Positions 6,964 to 13,857 of a DNA stretch of 28,867 nucleotides are shown here, piece after piece; position 1 is the stretch's first letter, and every line of letters starts with the position of its first letter. This DNA is from Patescibacteria group bacterium (GTDB lineage Bacteria > Patescibacteriota > Microgenomatia > Levybacterales > UBA12049), in the NCBI GenBank assembly GCA_023473785.1, contig JAMCYD010000025.1, positions 1 to 28,867 on the forward strand, read 5' to 3'. The notes under the pieces are model-generated. The model made no database searches, had not been told where the DNA came from, and saw nothing but the letters and a program-made list of their open reading frames with translations. The position numbers and the translations under genes are program-made.

Positions 6964-7650
6964 ATGTACAAAAAATTACATAAAAGAGCTTTACTCATAG
7001 CTCACCGTGGCGATACAATTTCTTTCCCAGAGAATACAGTAGAAGCTTTTATATCAGCTTTTGAGAAAGGAGCGGATGGGATTGAATTAGATATTCAGCT
7101 AAAGGATGGTGAGATCATCATTGTCCATGACTATTTGCATAATAGAAATCAAGTATATCCTAAGCTTGAGGATGTTTTAGAGAAAATCCATCTAAAAGGA
7201 AGAGTAGAAATAGAAATTAAAGCATTTAGCGTAGATATTCTTCGACCATTAGGGAAGGTGTTAGACGAATTTTTAGGAACAGATTTTGAATTAACAACGA
7301 GTGAAATTCCTTTAGCCTGTTATGTTAAAGATGCCTTCCCCCATATTCCTATGGGTTTGATTTTTCATGATTTCTTATTTGAGCGATGGATGTCACAGGA
7401 GATAGTAAAGCGAAAACTGATAGGGTGGGGAAGGATGACCAAGGCTGATGTATTACATATTCCATTTAAAATCTTGAATCTATTTGGCAGAGAGAAGCTT
7501 ATAAACGAATTACACGAGGTTGATTTTATTGTTCACTCGCACATATATAATACGAAGGGACAAGAAGAAGAATTCACTGCTCTTTCTAAATGGAAAATTG
7601 ATCAGTGCACTTTTGATGATATTAGACTATTAAAAGTAAAAAATCTTTGA
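6964..7650 (+). CDS. Glycerophosphodiester phosphodiesterase (GDPD) family protein
   Basis: 228 aa, slightly short for the family. The catalytic core is N-terminal: LIAHRGDTISFPENTVEAF (first His-Arg and the PENT Glu), GADGIELDIQLKDGEIIIVH (metal-binding Glu-Asp and second His) and VEIEIKAF (a third metal-ligand region). The fold is a TIM barrel. The family hydrolyses glycerophosphodiesters to glycerol-3-phosphate and an alcohol, but the substrate here is unknown. No signal peptide is seen, so it is probably cytoplasmic. There is no clear ribosome binding site. It begins 22 bp after tRNA-Gly and may depend on the tRNA transcript. Confidence 0.88.
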   Translation: MYKKLHKRALLIAHRGDTISFPENTVEAFISAFEKGADGIELDIQLKDGEIIIVHDYLHNRNQVYPKLEDVLEKIHLKGRVEIEIKAFSVDILRPLGKVLDEFLGTDFELTTSEIPLACYVKDAFPHIPMGLIFHDFLFERWMSQEIVKRKLIGWGRMTKADVLHIPFKILNLFGREKLINELHEVDFIVHSHIYNTKGQEEEFTALSKWKIDQCTFDDIRLLKVKNL

Positions 7651-7753
7651 AACTTTTGACACTGATTTGATTTTTCAGTAACTGAATTTGTAATATTAAA
7701 TCAGGAGTGATATATTTTAATAGGTTTATCCAATTACGTTTCCTAGCTTAAGT

Positions 7754-8560
7754 ATGAAGGTTGTTTTTATTGGTACAGGTGAGGCTTTTGATGAGAATAC
7801 TCCAAATAATTCTTGTCTTATTGAGAGTGAAACAAGGCTTCTTATTGACTGCGGTTACACTATTCCTCAACTAATTTGGAAATACAATTCTGATCCTAAT
7901 TTTTTGGATGCAATTTATATATCTCATACTCATGCGGATCATTATTTTGGCTTACCGCTTGTTCTTGCAAGAATGTCTGAGGGAGGTAGAAAAAATAAGC
8001 TTACGATAATTTGCTCAAAGGGAAATGAACTACCGCGAAGCAAGCTTGCGCGGTATCCTTCGGAAAGTTCTTCTGCTATGCAGAACAAGGAGAAAATTAT
8101 AAATCTAATTGGGTATGGTTTTGCTAATTTATACAAAAAAGTAGAGCATCTTCTTGAATTTATTGAGGTAGATGACGGTGGGAAGATTTCGTTAAATGAA
8201 TTGAAGCTTAGTTTTGCTTTAACAGATCATTCTGCTAAAAATTTAGCAATTAAGGTTAGTGTAGATGGTAAAAGTGTTTGCTATAGCGGTGATGGAAAAT
8301 CTACAGATGCTTCGAGGAAGCTATATTTTAACTCGACTTTGCTTATTCATGACGGATATTCAACTGAGAAAACACGTAATCACGAGTCAGTGGAAGACGT
8401 GGTAAAGTTTGCTATAGAAGATAATATAGAAATTTTGGCATTGAATCACATAAGCCGCAGAATAGGAAGAAAAAAAATAAAAGAAGAAGCTGAAAAATTA
8501 GCAAAAGGTTCTAATTTAAAAATAATTACTCCCCAAGCAGGTGACCTTTTAGAGATTTAA
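7754..8560 (+). CDS. Metallo-beta-lactamase-fold hydrolase, RNase Z-like
   Basis: 268 aa. It opens MKVVFIGTGEAFDENTPNNS, like RNase Z-type enzymes. The zinc motif HTHADH lies at 58-63, and further ligand regions are LTDHSAKN, CYSGDGKS and LNHISRR. The overall plan fits a phosphodiesterase or ribonuclease of this fold. The exact substrate cannot be told, and the flexible arm of true RNase Z is not evident. Residues about 92-111 (ELPRSKLARYPSESSSAMQN) are encoded by a GC-richer palindromic stretch (8027-8088) unlike the rest of the gene, probably an in-frame repeat insertion. A plausible promoter TTGATT-N18-TAATAT (7667-7696) gives a leader of about 50 nt. Confidence 0.85.
   Translation: MKVVFIGTGEAFDENTPNNSCLIESETRLLIDCGYTIPQLIWKYNSDPNFLDAIYISHTHADHYFGLPLVLARMSEGGRKNKLTIICSKGNELPRSKLARYPSESSSAMQNKEKIINLIGYGFANLYKKVEHLLEFIEVDDGGKISLNELKLSFALTDHSAKNLAIKVSVDGKSVCYSGDGKSTDASRKLYFNSTLLIHDGYSTEKTRNHESVEDVVKFAIEDNIEILALNHISRRIGRKKIKEEAEKLAKGSNLKIITPQAGDLLEI
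8027..8088. repeat. Palindromic insert inside the MBL hydrolase gene
   Basis: Two adjacent hairpins: TACCGCG/CGCGGTA (8031-8037 with 8049-8055, 11-nt loop containing AAGCAAGCTT) and TTCTGC-TAT-GCAGAA (8071-8085). GAAC (8027) and GTTC (8067) also pair. The segment is GC-richer than its surroundings and keeps the reading frame. It also contains CCTTCGG, reminiscent of the tRNA-associated repeat core. Confidence 0.6.
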
Positions 8561-8568
8561 AATTCCAG

Positions 8569-8597
8569 TTGACGGGGGGTGGTTGTTTTGGTAATAT
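8569..8597 (+). promoter_or_regulatory. pyrG promoter (leaderless geometry)
   Basis: TTGACG (8569-8574), exactly 17 bp, then TAATAT (8592-8597) preceded by TGG (extended -10). The predicted transcription start (8602-8606) coincides with the GTG start codon at 8603, so the mRNA should be leaderless or nearly so. Confidence 0.7.
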
Positions 8598-8602
8598 GAA
8601 TC

Positions 8603-10300
8603 GTGCCGCGAGAGAATTCAAATAAGAAAAATAGAACGAACCCTTCGGCGAAGCTCAGGGTAAAAATTATTTTTGTTTCAGGCGGTGTTATTTCAGGAAT
8701 AGGAAAGGGTATAACAGCAGCTTCGATTTCACTTCTTCTTAAACAAGCAGGTTATAAAGTAGCTCCAATTAAATTTGAAAATTACTTAAATATTGATGCG
8801 GGAACCATCAATCCTATCGAACACGGTGATCCATTTCTCTGTGAAGATGGTACTGAGGCGGATATGGATATAGGGACGTATGAGAAATTTCTGGATGAAG
8901 ATATGGGAGCTTCGAATTTTGTGACAGTTGGGAAAATCTATAAGACAGTAATTGATAGGGAAAGAGCTTTCGAATATAAGGGGGAAGATGTGGAGGCAAT
9001 TCCTCATGTGACAGACGAGATTATACGAAGAATTGATGAGCTTGCGGCAAATACAAAAGCAGATATTGTAGTTATTGAACTTGGCGGTACGGCTGGGGAA
9101 TACCAAAATATTCTTTATTATGAAGCATCGAGGATTTTGACACTTAGGCGGCCGGATGATGTGATTCATATTCACGTCAGTTATCTTCCGACGCCGCATC
9201 ATTTAGGTGAGCCAAAGACGAAACCAACACAGTTGTCAGTCCGTACTTTAAACTCGCTTGGTATTCAGCCAGATTTTATCGTGGCAAGATCTGAAAAATA
9301 TGTCGATCAAAGGAGAAGAGAAAGATTTGCTCTTTTCTGTAATGTACATCCTGAAAATATTATTTCGAATCCGGATGAGTCAAGCGTTTATGAGATTCCT
9401 TTAATCTTCCACAAGCAGGAATTTGAGAAAAAAATTCAGGCAAGGTTGAAATTGCCAATTAAAAAACCTAACTTGAAATCTTTGGAAAAGTTAGTAAACA
9501 AAATTAAATCACCGAAAGAGAGGGAAATTACTATTGCGATTGTAGGAAAATATTTTGGCACGGGCGACTATCAATTAAGAGATTCTTATGCAGCACTTTT
9601 TGATGCGATCGATCATGCTTCTTGGGAAGCAAATGTAAATGTTAAAACTGTTTGGATTGACGCTCAAAGGGTAGAAAAGGAGGAGGAGGTAATTGGGAAG
9701 CCGGATGGGATAATTGTTCCAATTGGTTGGGGAGAAAGGGGAGCGGAAGGGATGATTGCTGCAGCTTCCTACGCAAGAAAGAATAAAATTCCTTATCTTG
9801 GACTTTGTTATGGAATGCAGCTTGCAGTAGTAGCATTTGCGCGTGATGTTTTGGGTTGGAAAGACGCGAATACAACTGAAAATGATAATAAAACTTCTCA
9901 TCCGGTTATTCACTTGATTCCGAAACAAAAGGAGATAATGGAAAGAAGAGCTTATGGTGGAACGATGAGGTTGGGTGCTTGGGAAGCGGTTATAAACAAG
10001 GATTCTGAAGCTTGCAAAATTTATGAAAAATATCGGGGTTTTAAAGATGAAAAGAAGAAAATAGTTAGCGAAAGACACAGGCACAGATATGAATTTAATC
10101 AGGAATATGAGAATGAATTTAAAAAGAAGGGCCTGGTTATTTCGGCAAAATCAGTGGTTGAGAATCTTGTTGAGATCGTCGAGCTACCAAAGTCTGAGCA
10201 CCCATTTTATATCGGGATTCAGGGCCATCCAGAGTATAAAAGTAGACCAAATAATCCACATCCGTTATTTGTTGAATTTTTAAAGTCTGCCAGAGGATGA
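8603..10300 (+). CDS. pyrG: CTP synthase
   Basis: 565 aa, normal size plus a tail. The synthetase domain has IIFVSGGVISGIGKGI (P-loop at about 22-37), KFENYLNIDAGTINPIEHGD and ELGGTAGEYQN. The C-terminal glutaminase domain has GKYFGTGDYQLRDSY, the nucleophile Cys in LGLCYGMQLAVVAF, and the His/Glu pair in GIQGHPEYKSRP. It makes CTP from UTP, ATP and glutamine. Bacterial PyrG normally begins at about MxKxIFVTGG. Here about 20 extra residues precede it, and 13-20 of them (NPSAKLRV) are encoded by a dispersed palindromic repeat. No in-frame ATG, GTG or TTG exists between the GTG at 8603 and the conserved core, so the GTG is the likely start. Confidence 0.96.
   Translation: MPRENSNKKNRTNPSAKLRVKIIFVSGGVISGIGKGITAASISLLLKQAGYKVAPIKFENYLNIDAGTINPIEHGDPFLCEDGTEADMDIGTYEKFLDEDMGASNFVTVGKIYKTVIDRERAFEYKGEDVEAIPHVTDEIIRRIDELAANTKADIVVIELGGTAGEYQNILYYEASRILTLRRPDDVIHIHVSYLPTPHHLGEPKTKPTQLSVRTLNSLGIQPDFIVARSEKYVDQRRRERFALFCNVHPENIISNPDESSVYEIPLIFHKQEFEKKIQARLKLPIKKPNLKSLEKLVNKIKSPKEREITIAIVGKYFGTGDYQLRDSYAALFDAIDHASWEANVNVKTVWIDAQRVEKEEEVIGKPDGIIVPIGWGERGAEGMIAAASYARKNKIPYLGLCYGMQLAVVAFARDVLGWKDANTTENDNKTSHPVIHLIPKQKEIMERRAYGGTMRLGAWEAVINKDSEACKIYEKYRGFKDEKKKIVSERHRHRYEFNQEYENEFKKKGLVISAKSVVENLVEIVELPKSEHPFYIGIQGHPEYKSRPNNPHPLFVEFLKSARG
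8640..8661. repeat. Solo palindromic repeat in the pyrG N-terminus
   Basis: CCCTTCGGCGAAGCTCAGGG (8641-8660), flanked by A and T so that ACCCT faces AGGGT, with an inner CTTC/GAAG pairing. Its core matches the 19-mer beside tRNA-Lys and tRNA-Glu (CTTCGGC-AAGCTCAG) with one extra G. It is translated in frame as NPSAKLRV. Confidence 0.75.
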
Positions 10301-10318
10301 TGTTTGAGTTTTATTTTT

Positions 10319-10421
10319 AGTTCGGATAAAACTTTTTCTTATTCTAAGCGCGAAACACTATGATTTAACTTTCTATGCCTTTAGTCGCTAGTTAGAATTG
10401 CGAAAAAGTATCATCCGAACT
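10319..10421. repeat. 103-bp interrupted inverted repeat between pyrG and rplS
   Basis: The outer arms AGTTCGGAT (10319-10327) and ATCCGAACT (10413-10421) pair perfectly. Inside them ACTTTTTC (10331-10338) pairs with GAAAAAGT (10402-10409), then ATTCTAA (10341-10347) with TTAGAAT (10392-10398), then GCGA (10350-10353) with TCGC (10385-10388). These stems are separated by small internal loops. No T-run follows, so it is not a standard terminator. It may be a structured RNA or a small non-coding mobile element. It fills most of the 185-bp pyrG-rplS gap. Confidence 0.7.
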
Positions 10422-10448
10422 TCATTTACGGTATTTTAAATTATTTTC

Positions 10449-10477
10449 TTGAATTCTTCCTGCTATATTGCTATAAT
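10449..10477 (+). promoter_or_regulatory. rplS promoter (near-leaderless)
   Basis: TTGAAT (10449-10454), 17 bp, TATAAT (10472-10477) preceded by TGC (extended -10). The ATG at 10486 begins 9 nt after the -10, leaving a predicted leader of about 0-3 nt and no Shine-Dalgarno sequence. Confidence 0.7.
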
Positions 10478-10485
10478 CCAAAGAT

Positions 10486-10767
10486 ATGCAAAATTCATAT
10501 AATTTTAAAGTTGGCGATATTGTAAAGGTTTTTCAAAATATAAAAGAAGCAAAAAAAGATAGAATTGTTTCTTTCCGCGGTCGTGTGGTGAAGATGAAGG
10601 GTGCAGGAGACAATAAAACTTTTACCGTGAGACAAAATATAGAAGGAATTGAAGTTGATAAGATTTTTCCTGTTGCTTCTCCGACAATTGCAAAAATTGA
10701 ATTTGTAGAAAGTCCTAAAAAAAGAATTAAAAAGGCAAATTTACTCCGAAAAGTTATCAAGAAATAA
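10486..10767 (+). CDS. rplS: Ribosomal protein bL19
   Basis: 93 aa, shorter than the usual ~115 aa. It keeps the L19 core: FKVGDIVKVFQNIKEAKKDR, then VSFRGRVVKMKGAGDNKTFT, VRQNIEGIEVDKIFPVASPT and IAKIEFVESPKKRIKKANLL. The usual N-terminal helix (about 15-20 residues) is missing. bL19 sits at the 30S-50S interface near bridge B6. It heads a run with the 62-aa gene and yraN. Short ribosomal proteins fit a reduced genome. The start follows directly from the promoter position. Confidence 0.93.
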   Translation: MQNSYNFKVGDIVKVFQNIKEAKKDRIVSFRGRVVKMKGAGDNKTFTVRQNIEGIEVDKIFPVASPTIAKIEFVESPKKRIKKANLLRKVIKK

Positions 10768-10773
10768 ATAGAT

Positions 10774-10962
10774 ATGAGAAGCGTAGAAAATTCACCTTCT
10801 CATAATCCAAACCCTAATAGAGCTACCGAACTTCGAGAATTATATTTTCAAAAATACCAATCAAAGCTTTTTCCTGAGGGCGGTTGTGGTTTTTCAGACC
10901 CCGGTGTGTTGGAGGAAGTAGATGTTTTGGCGAGAGCAATTTTGTTTTTAGAAAAAAAATGA
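10774..10962 (+). CDS. Small protein of unknown function (62 aa)
   Basis: I do not recognise this protein. It has an Asn/Pro-rich start (SPSHNPNPNRA), a basic-aromatic helix (TELRELYFQKYQSKLF), a Gly-rich turn with one Cys (PEGGCGFSDPG) and a C-terminal helix (VLEEVDVLARAILFLEKK). The ATG lies 6 bp after the rplS stop and the gene ends 3 bp before yraN, so it fits an operon of closely packed genes. No ribosome binding site is visible, so expression would rely on reinitiation. No membrane segment is seen. Coding status rests on position and frame continuity. Confidence 0.6.
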   Translation: MRSVENSPSHNPNPNRATELRELYFQKYQSKLFPEGGCGFSDPGVLEEVDVLARAILFLEKK

Positions 10963-10965
10963 ATA

Positions 10966-11325
10966 ATGGTTTATAAAAAACATCAATTCGGAAAAATAGG
11001 TGAAGAAGAGGCGGAAAAATATTTAAAAAATTTGGGGTATAAAATAATCGGAAAAAATTTCAGGTGTAAGTTGGGGGAAATTGATTTAATTGCGCTTGAT
11101 GGAAATTTTCTTGTTTTTGTTGAAGTTAAATCAAGAAGTACTAGTCTTTTTGGTACACCGGCAGAGGCAATAAATGCAAAAAAGTTAAATTCGATGATAA
11201 AAACTTCACAATTTTTTATACAGGGTCATAAGAATCTTTCTTCAGATATTCGGTTTGATGCGGTTGAGGTTTTTGGGTTTATGGGACAATTTGAAATAAA
11301 CCACATTAAGAATATTACTCTTTAG
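10966..11325 (+). CDS. yraN: YraN/UPF0102 family endonuclease-like protein
   Basis: 119 aa, standard length. The order is FGKIGEEEAEKYLKNLGYKI, NFRCKLGEIDLIALDG and FVFVEVKSRSTSLFGTPAEA. The GEIDLI and VEVK residues form the PD-(D/E)xK-like active site. The family belongs to the Holliday-junction-resolvase-like nucleases; its cellular role is not well defined. It often sits near rplS and rnhB in bacteria. Its TAG stop abuts the typA stop (TAG then TTA on the plus strand) with no spacer. Confidence 0.93.
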   Translation: MVYKKHQFGKIGEEEAEKYLKNLGYKIIGKNFRCKLGEIDLIALDGNFLVFVEVKSRSTSLFGTPAEAINAKKLNSMIKTSQFFIQGHKNLSSDIRFDAVEVFGFMGQFEINHIKNITL

Positions 11326-13155
11326 TTAATCTTTTCGATTCATTACTCTTCTTTGAGTCGCTGAAAGATATTTTTTGCGCATTCTGATATTTTTGGGCGT
11401 TACCTCAAGAATTTCGTCATCAGCAATAAAGTCGAGTGCTTGTTCCAGGCTAAGTTCGACCGGTGGTGTGAGTTGAATTGCGATATCGCTTGTAGACGAT
11501 CTAATGTTGGTTTGTTTTTTTCCTTTGCAGACATTGACTTCAATATCTTTATCGCGTGGCGTAACACCAACAATCATTCCTTCATAAACCGGTATGCCTG
11601 GGCCGACAAAAAGCGTCCCACGTTCCTGTGCATTTTCCAATCCATAAGAGAGAGTTGTGCCTGATTCAGAGACAATAATTACTCCATTTCTTGTTTGTTC
11701 TACTTTCCCAGAAGATTTTGGGAAATATCCCAAGAAATAAGTGTTGATAAGAGCTGTCCCACGGGTTTTTGTCAAAAGCACATTTCTTATTCCGAGAAGG
11801 TTTTGGCTTGATATTTTGTAGACGAACCTAGTCATATCGTGTGGTTCTTGATCCATACTAACCATTTCTCCTTTTCTTTTTGAAAGTTCTTCGGTGATTG
11901 TGCCGATATATTCTTTACCTACATCAATCGTAACTTCCTCAAATGGTTCACAAACCTGACCGTCAATTGTTTTATAAATAACCTGGGGTTTTGAAACCTG
12001 CATTTCAAATCCTTCTCTTCTCATTGTTTCGATAAGAACAGCAAGGTGAAGTTCACCTCTACCTGAAACAACGAAATTAGAGCTTTCGGTGTCTTGTTCT
12101 ATTTTTAGACCTAGATTTGTTTCTTTTTCGCGCAACAATCTTTCTTTGATTTGTGCAGAGCTACAGAATTTTCCTTCTTTTCCTAGGAATGGGCTTGTGT
12201 TTGGTCCGATTGTAACTCTAATTGTTGGCTCTTCTACTGTTATTTTTGGAAGGCTTTTTGGAAAAGCGGGGTCAGTTACTGTTTGACCGATTGTAAGATC
12301 CGGTATTCCTGCGATTGCGACGATATCTCCGGCGTTAATCTGGTCAACTTCAATTCTTTGAAGACCTTGGCTCGTATAAAGTTTTTGAACCCTATATGTG
12401 CCAAGAACTTGATCTTCATCAACCAGAGAAATACCTTGTCCTTTTGTGAGTGTTCCTTGGGTAACCTTACCAATGCATAATTTCCCAACGTGATTGTCAT
12501 AGTCTAAAGTTGAAATAAGCATCTGGAAAGGCTTATCGGTATTTTTAGCGCTATTCGGTAAATCATTGAGGATGGTATCGAGAAGGGGTGCGATATTTCC
12601 CGGTAAATCCTCTGAATACTGGTCAGGAAGATCTTTAAATACTTTTCCGTCTCTTCCTACAGCATAGAGTGTTGTAAAGTGCAAAGCAGATTCATCATTA
12701 GCTAGTTCTAAAAATAGGTTTTCCACCAGATGAACTACTTCTTTTGGTCTTGCATCCTTTTTATCGATTTTGTTGATAAGAAGAATAATTTTTAGCTTTT
12801 GTTCGAGTGCTTTTTTCAAAACGAATTTTGTTTGGGGAAGAGGGCCTTCAGCAGCATCAACAAGGAGGATTGCTCCACTTGCCATATTGAGGACACGTTC
12901 TACCTCTCCTCCAAAATCTGCGTGGCCTGGTGTGTCAATGATATTTATCTTTACGTCTTTATAGGTTATGGCGGTATTTTTAGCAAGAATTGTGATTCCC
13001 TTTTCTCTTTCTAAATCGTTTGAATCAAGGATGAGCGTTTCCTCCATTTCTTTTTGATTCTCGCGAAAAGTATGGGTTTGTTTCAACATCGAATCGACCA
13101 GCGTGGTTTTTCCATGGTCGACGTGTGCAATAATAGCAATATTTCTAATTTCCAT
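11326..13155 (-). CDS. typA: TypA/BipA ribosome-associated GTPase
   Basis: 609 aa from ATG at 13155 (MEIRNIAIIAHVDHGKTTLV). An upstream in-frame ATG at 13182 would add nine residues but lies in the loop of a leader hairpin. GTPase motifs are AHVDHGKTT (P-loop), a switch region with REKGITILAKNTAI, DTPGHADFGGEVER and NKIDK. An EF-G-like second domain and the BipA-specific C-terminus (MVSMDQEPHDMTRFVYKI, GTLFVGPGIPVYEGMIVG, VTPKNIRMRKKYLSATQRR) follow. BipA binds the 70S ribosome, aids 50S assembly and supports growth in the cold and under stress. It is divergent from greA and convergent with yraN. Confidence 0.95.
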   Translation of the reverse strand: MEIRNIAIIAHVDHGKTTLVDSMLKQTHTFRENQKEMEETLILDSNDLEREKGITILAKNTAITYKDVKINIIDTPGHADFGGEVERVLNMASGAILLVDAAEGPLPQTKFVLKKALEQKLKIILLINKIDKKDARPKEVVHLVENLFLELANDESALHFTTLYAVGRDGKVFKDLPDQYSEDLPGNIAPLLDTILNDLPNSAKNTDKPFQMLISTLDYDNHVGKLCIGKVTQGTLTKGQGISLVDEDQVLGTYRVQKLYTSQGLQRIEVDQINAGDIVAIAGIPDLTIGQTVTDPAFPKSLPKITVEEPTIRVTIGPNTSPFLGKEGKFCSSAQIKERLLREKETNLGLKIEQDTESSNFVVSGRGELHLAVLIETMRREGFEMQVSKPQVIYKTIDGQVCEPFEEVTIDVGKEYIGTITEELSKRKGEMVSMDQEPHDMTRFVYKISSQNLLGIRNVLLTKTRGTALINTYFLGYFPKSSGKVEQTRNGVIIVSESGTTLSYGLENAQERGTLFVGPGIPVYEGMIVGVTPRDKDIEVNVCKGKKQTNIRSSTSDIAIQLTPPVELSLEQALDFIADDEILEVTPKNIRMRKKYLSATQRRVMNRKD

Positions 13156-13164
13156 AATGAATGC

Positions 13165-13191
13165 AAAAAAAATGACACGCACATACGTGTC
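13165..13191 (-). promoter_or_regulatory. Hairpin plus U-tract in the typA leader (possible attenuator)
   Basis: On the minus strand, GACACG pairs with CGTGTC (13191-13186 and 13179-13174) around a 6-nt loop, followed by A and eight T (13172-13165). It lies in the short leader between the -10 box and the ATG at 13155. The shape is that of an intrinsic terminator, so read-through may be controlled. It could also act as an RNA thermometer or mRNA stabiliser. Confidence 0.5.
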
Positions 13192-13200
13192 TGTAGAAAT

Positions 13201-13209
13201 ATTTTAACA
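13201..13209 (-). promoter_or_regulatory. Probable typA extended -10 box
   Basis: On the minus strand TGTTAAAAT (TGn plus TAAAAT, 13209-13201). Transcription would begin near 13194, giving a leader of about 38 nt that consists mainly of the hairpin and U-tract. No clear -35 is seen. Confidence 0.45.
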
Positions 13210-13241
13210 TAAAAGCAGGTTTAATGCGAATTTTTTTAAGA

Positions 13242-13250
13242 TGGTATAAT
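13242..13250 (+). promoter_or_regulatory. greA extended -10 promoter (leaderless geometry)
   Basis: TGGTATAAT followed by six bases and the ATG at 13257. The sequence from the -10 into the gene (TATAATGACAGTATGAAAA) is almost the same as at dus (TATAATTACAGTATGAAAA). The -35 is weak (TTAATG at 13221-13226, 18-bp spacing). Confidence 0.65.
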
Positions 13251-13256
13251 GACAGT

Positions 13257-13712
13257 ATGAAAAGGATTCTATTTACTAAAGAAGGTTACGAAAAAGTAAA
13301 AAAAGAAAGAGATGAGTTAATAGCTTTGCGACAAGAGGCAGTTGAAAACCTTGCGCGAGCAAGAGAACTGGGCGACCTCTCCGAGAACTCGCTTTATAAA
13401 GCTGCAAGAGCAAGACTTTCATCAATTGATAACAGAATAAGGAGGTTAAGTGAACTTCTTAAAATTGGTGAGGTAGTTGAGAAGCCAACAGGGGAAACTA
13501 TCGGAATAGATTCTATTGTTACGGTGACGGATGGGAAGAAGATACGAGTTTTTCATATTGTTGGTGGTTATGAATCTGATCCTTTGAGCGGAAAGATTTC
13601 ACATAATTCGCCGATTGGAAAAGCTCTTGTTGGGAAAAGAGTAGGTGACAGTATAAATGTTGATGTTCCTGCAGGTAAAGTGAGTTATAAAATTTTAAAG
13701 ATTGAGAGTTAA
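13257..13712 (+). CDS. greA: Transcript cleavage factor GreA/GreB
   Basis: 151 aa from ATG at 13257. A reading from 13224 would add 11 residues but begins upstream of the -10 box. The N-terminal coiled coil (LFTKEGYEKVKKERDELIAL) ends in the tip motif ARELGDLSENSLYKAARAR, where acidic Asp/Glu residues hold Mg in the RNA polymerase channel. The C-terminal FKBP-like domain has GETIGIDSIVTVTDGKK, YESDPLSGKISHNSPIGKAL and VPAGKVSYKILKIES. It rescues backtracked RNA polymerase by promoting transcript cleavage. The length and acidic tip fit GreA rather than GreB. It is a single gene followed by a hairpin terminator. Confidence 0.94.
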   Translation: MKRILFTKEGYEKVKKERDELIALRQEAVENLARARELGDLSENSLYKAARARLSSIDNRIRRLSELLKIGEVVEKPTGETIGIDSIVTVTDGKKIRVFHIVGGYESDPLSGKISHNSPIGKALVGKRVGDSINVDVPAGKVSYKILKIES

Positions 13713-13775
13713 CCTTATTTTGTACATTTAAAAAACAAAGATTGTTTTATTTATCAAGTATAGTAAAAAGAGAAT

Positions 13776-13852
13776 GCGGTTGCTTAGCAAAGCATAGCAA
13801 CCGCGTCAAAGAGCTTTTCTTTTTGAAGATACTTCGCGGTTTATTACGAAGT
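13776..13852. terminator. Probable bidirectional terminator between greA and the BON gene
   Basis: Main hairpin: GCGGTTGCT (13776-13784) with AGCAACCGC (13796-13804), 9 perfect pairs around an 11-nt loop. AAAAAGAGA precedes it and a T-rich stretch (CTTTTCTTTTT, 13815-13825) follows, so either direction ends in a U-rich tail. A second small hairpin ACTTCG/CGAAGT (13831-13836 with 13847-13852) lies nearer the BON stop. Confidence 0.65.
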
Positions 13853-13857
13853 AGTTG

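Noticed and set aside
8786..9202. A 138-codon minus-strand frame inside pyrG
   Set aside because: It is a shadow of the clearly conserved CTP synthase. The protein is rich in Ile, His and Arg with no family pattern.
9575..10084. A 169-codon minus-strand frame inside pyrG
   Set aside because: Same reason: it is opposite the conserved glutaminase domain.
13156..13182. Nine-residue N-terminal extension of TypA from ATG 13182
   Set aside because: The ATG lies in the loop of the leader hairpin, and homologues begin at MEIRNIAI. I kept the start at 13155.
13224..13256. Eleven-residue extension of GreA from ATG 13224
   Set aside because: It starts upstream of the -10 box (13245-13250), and family members begin near MKRILFTKEG.
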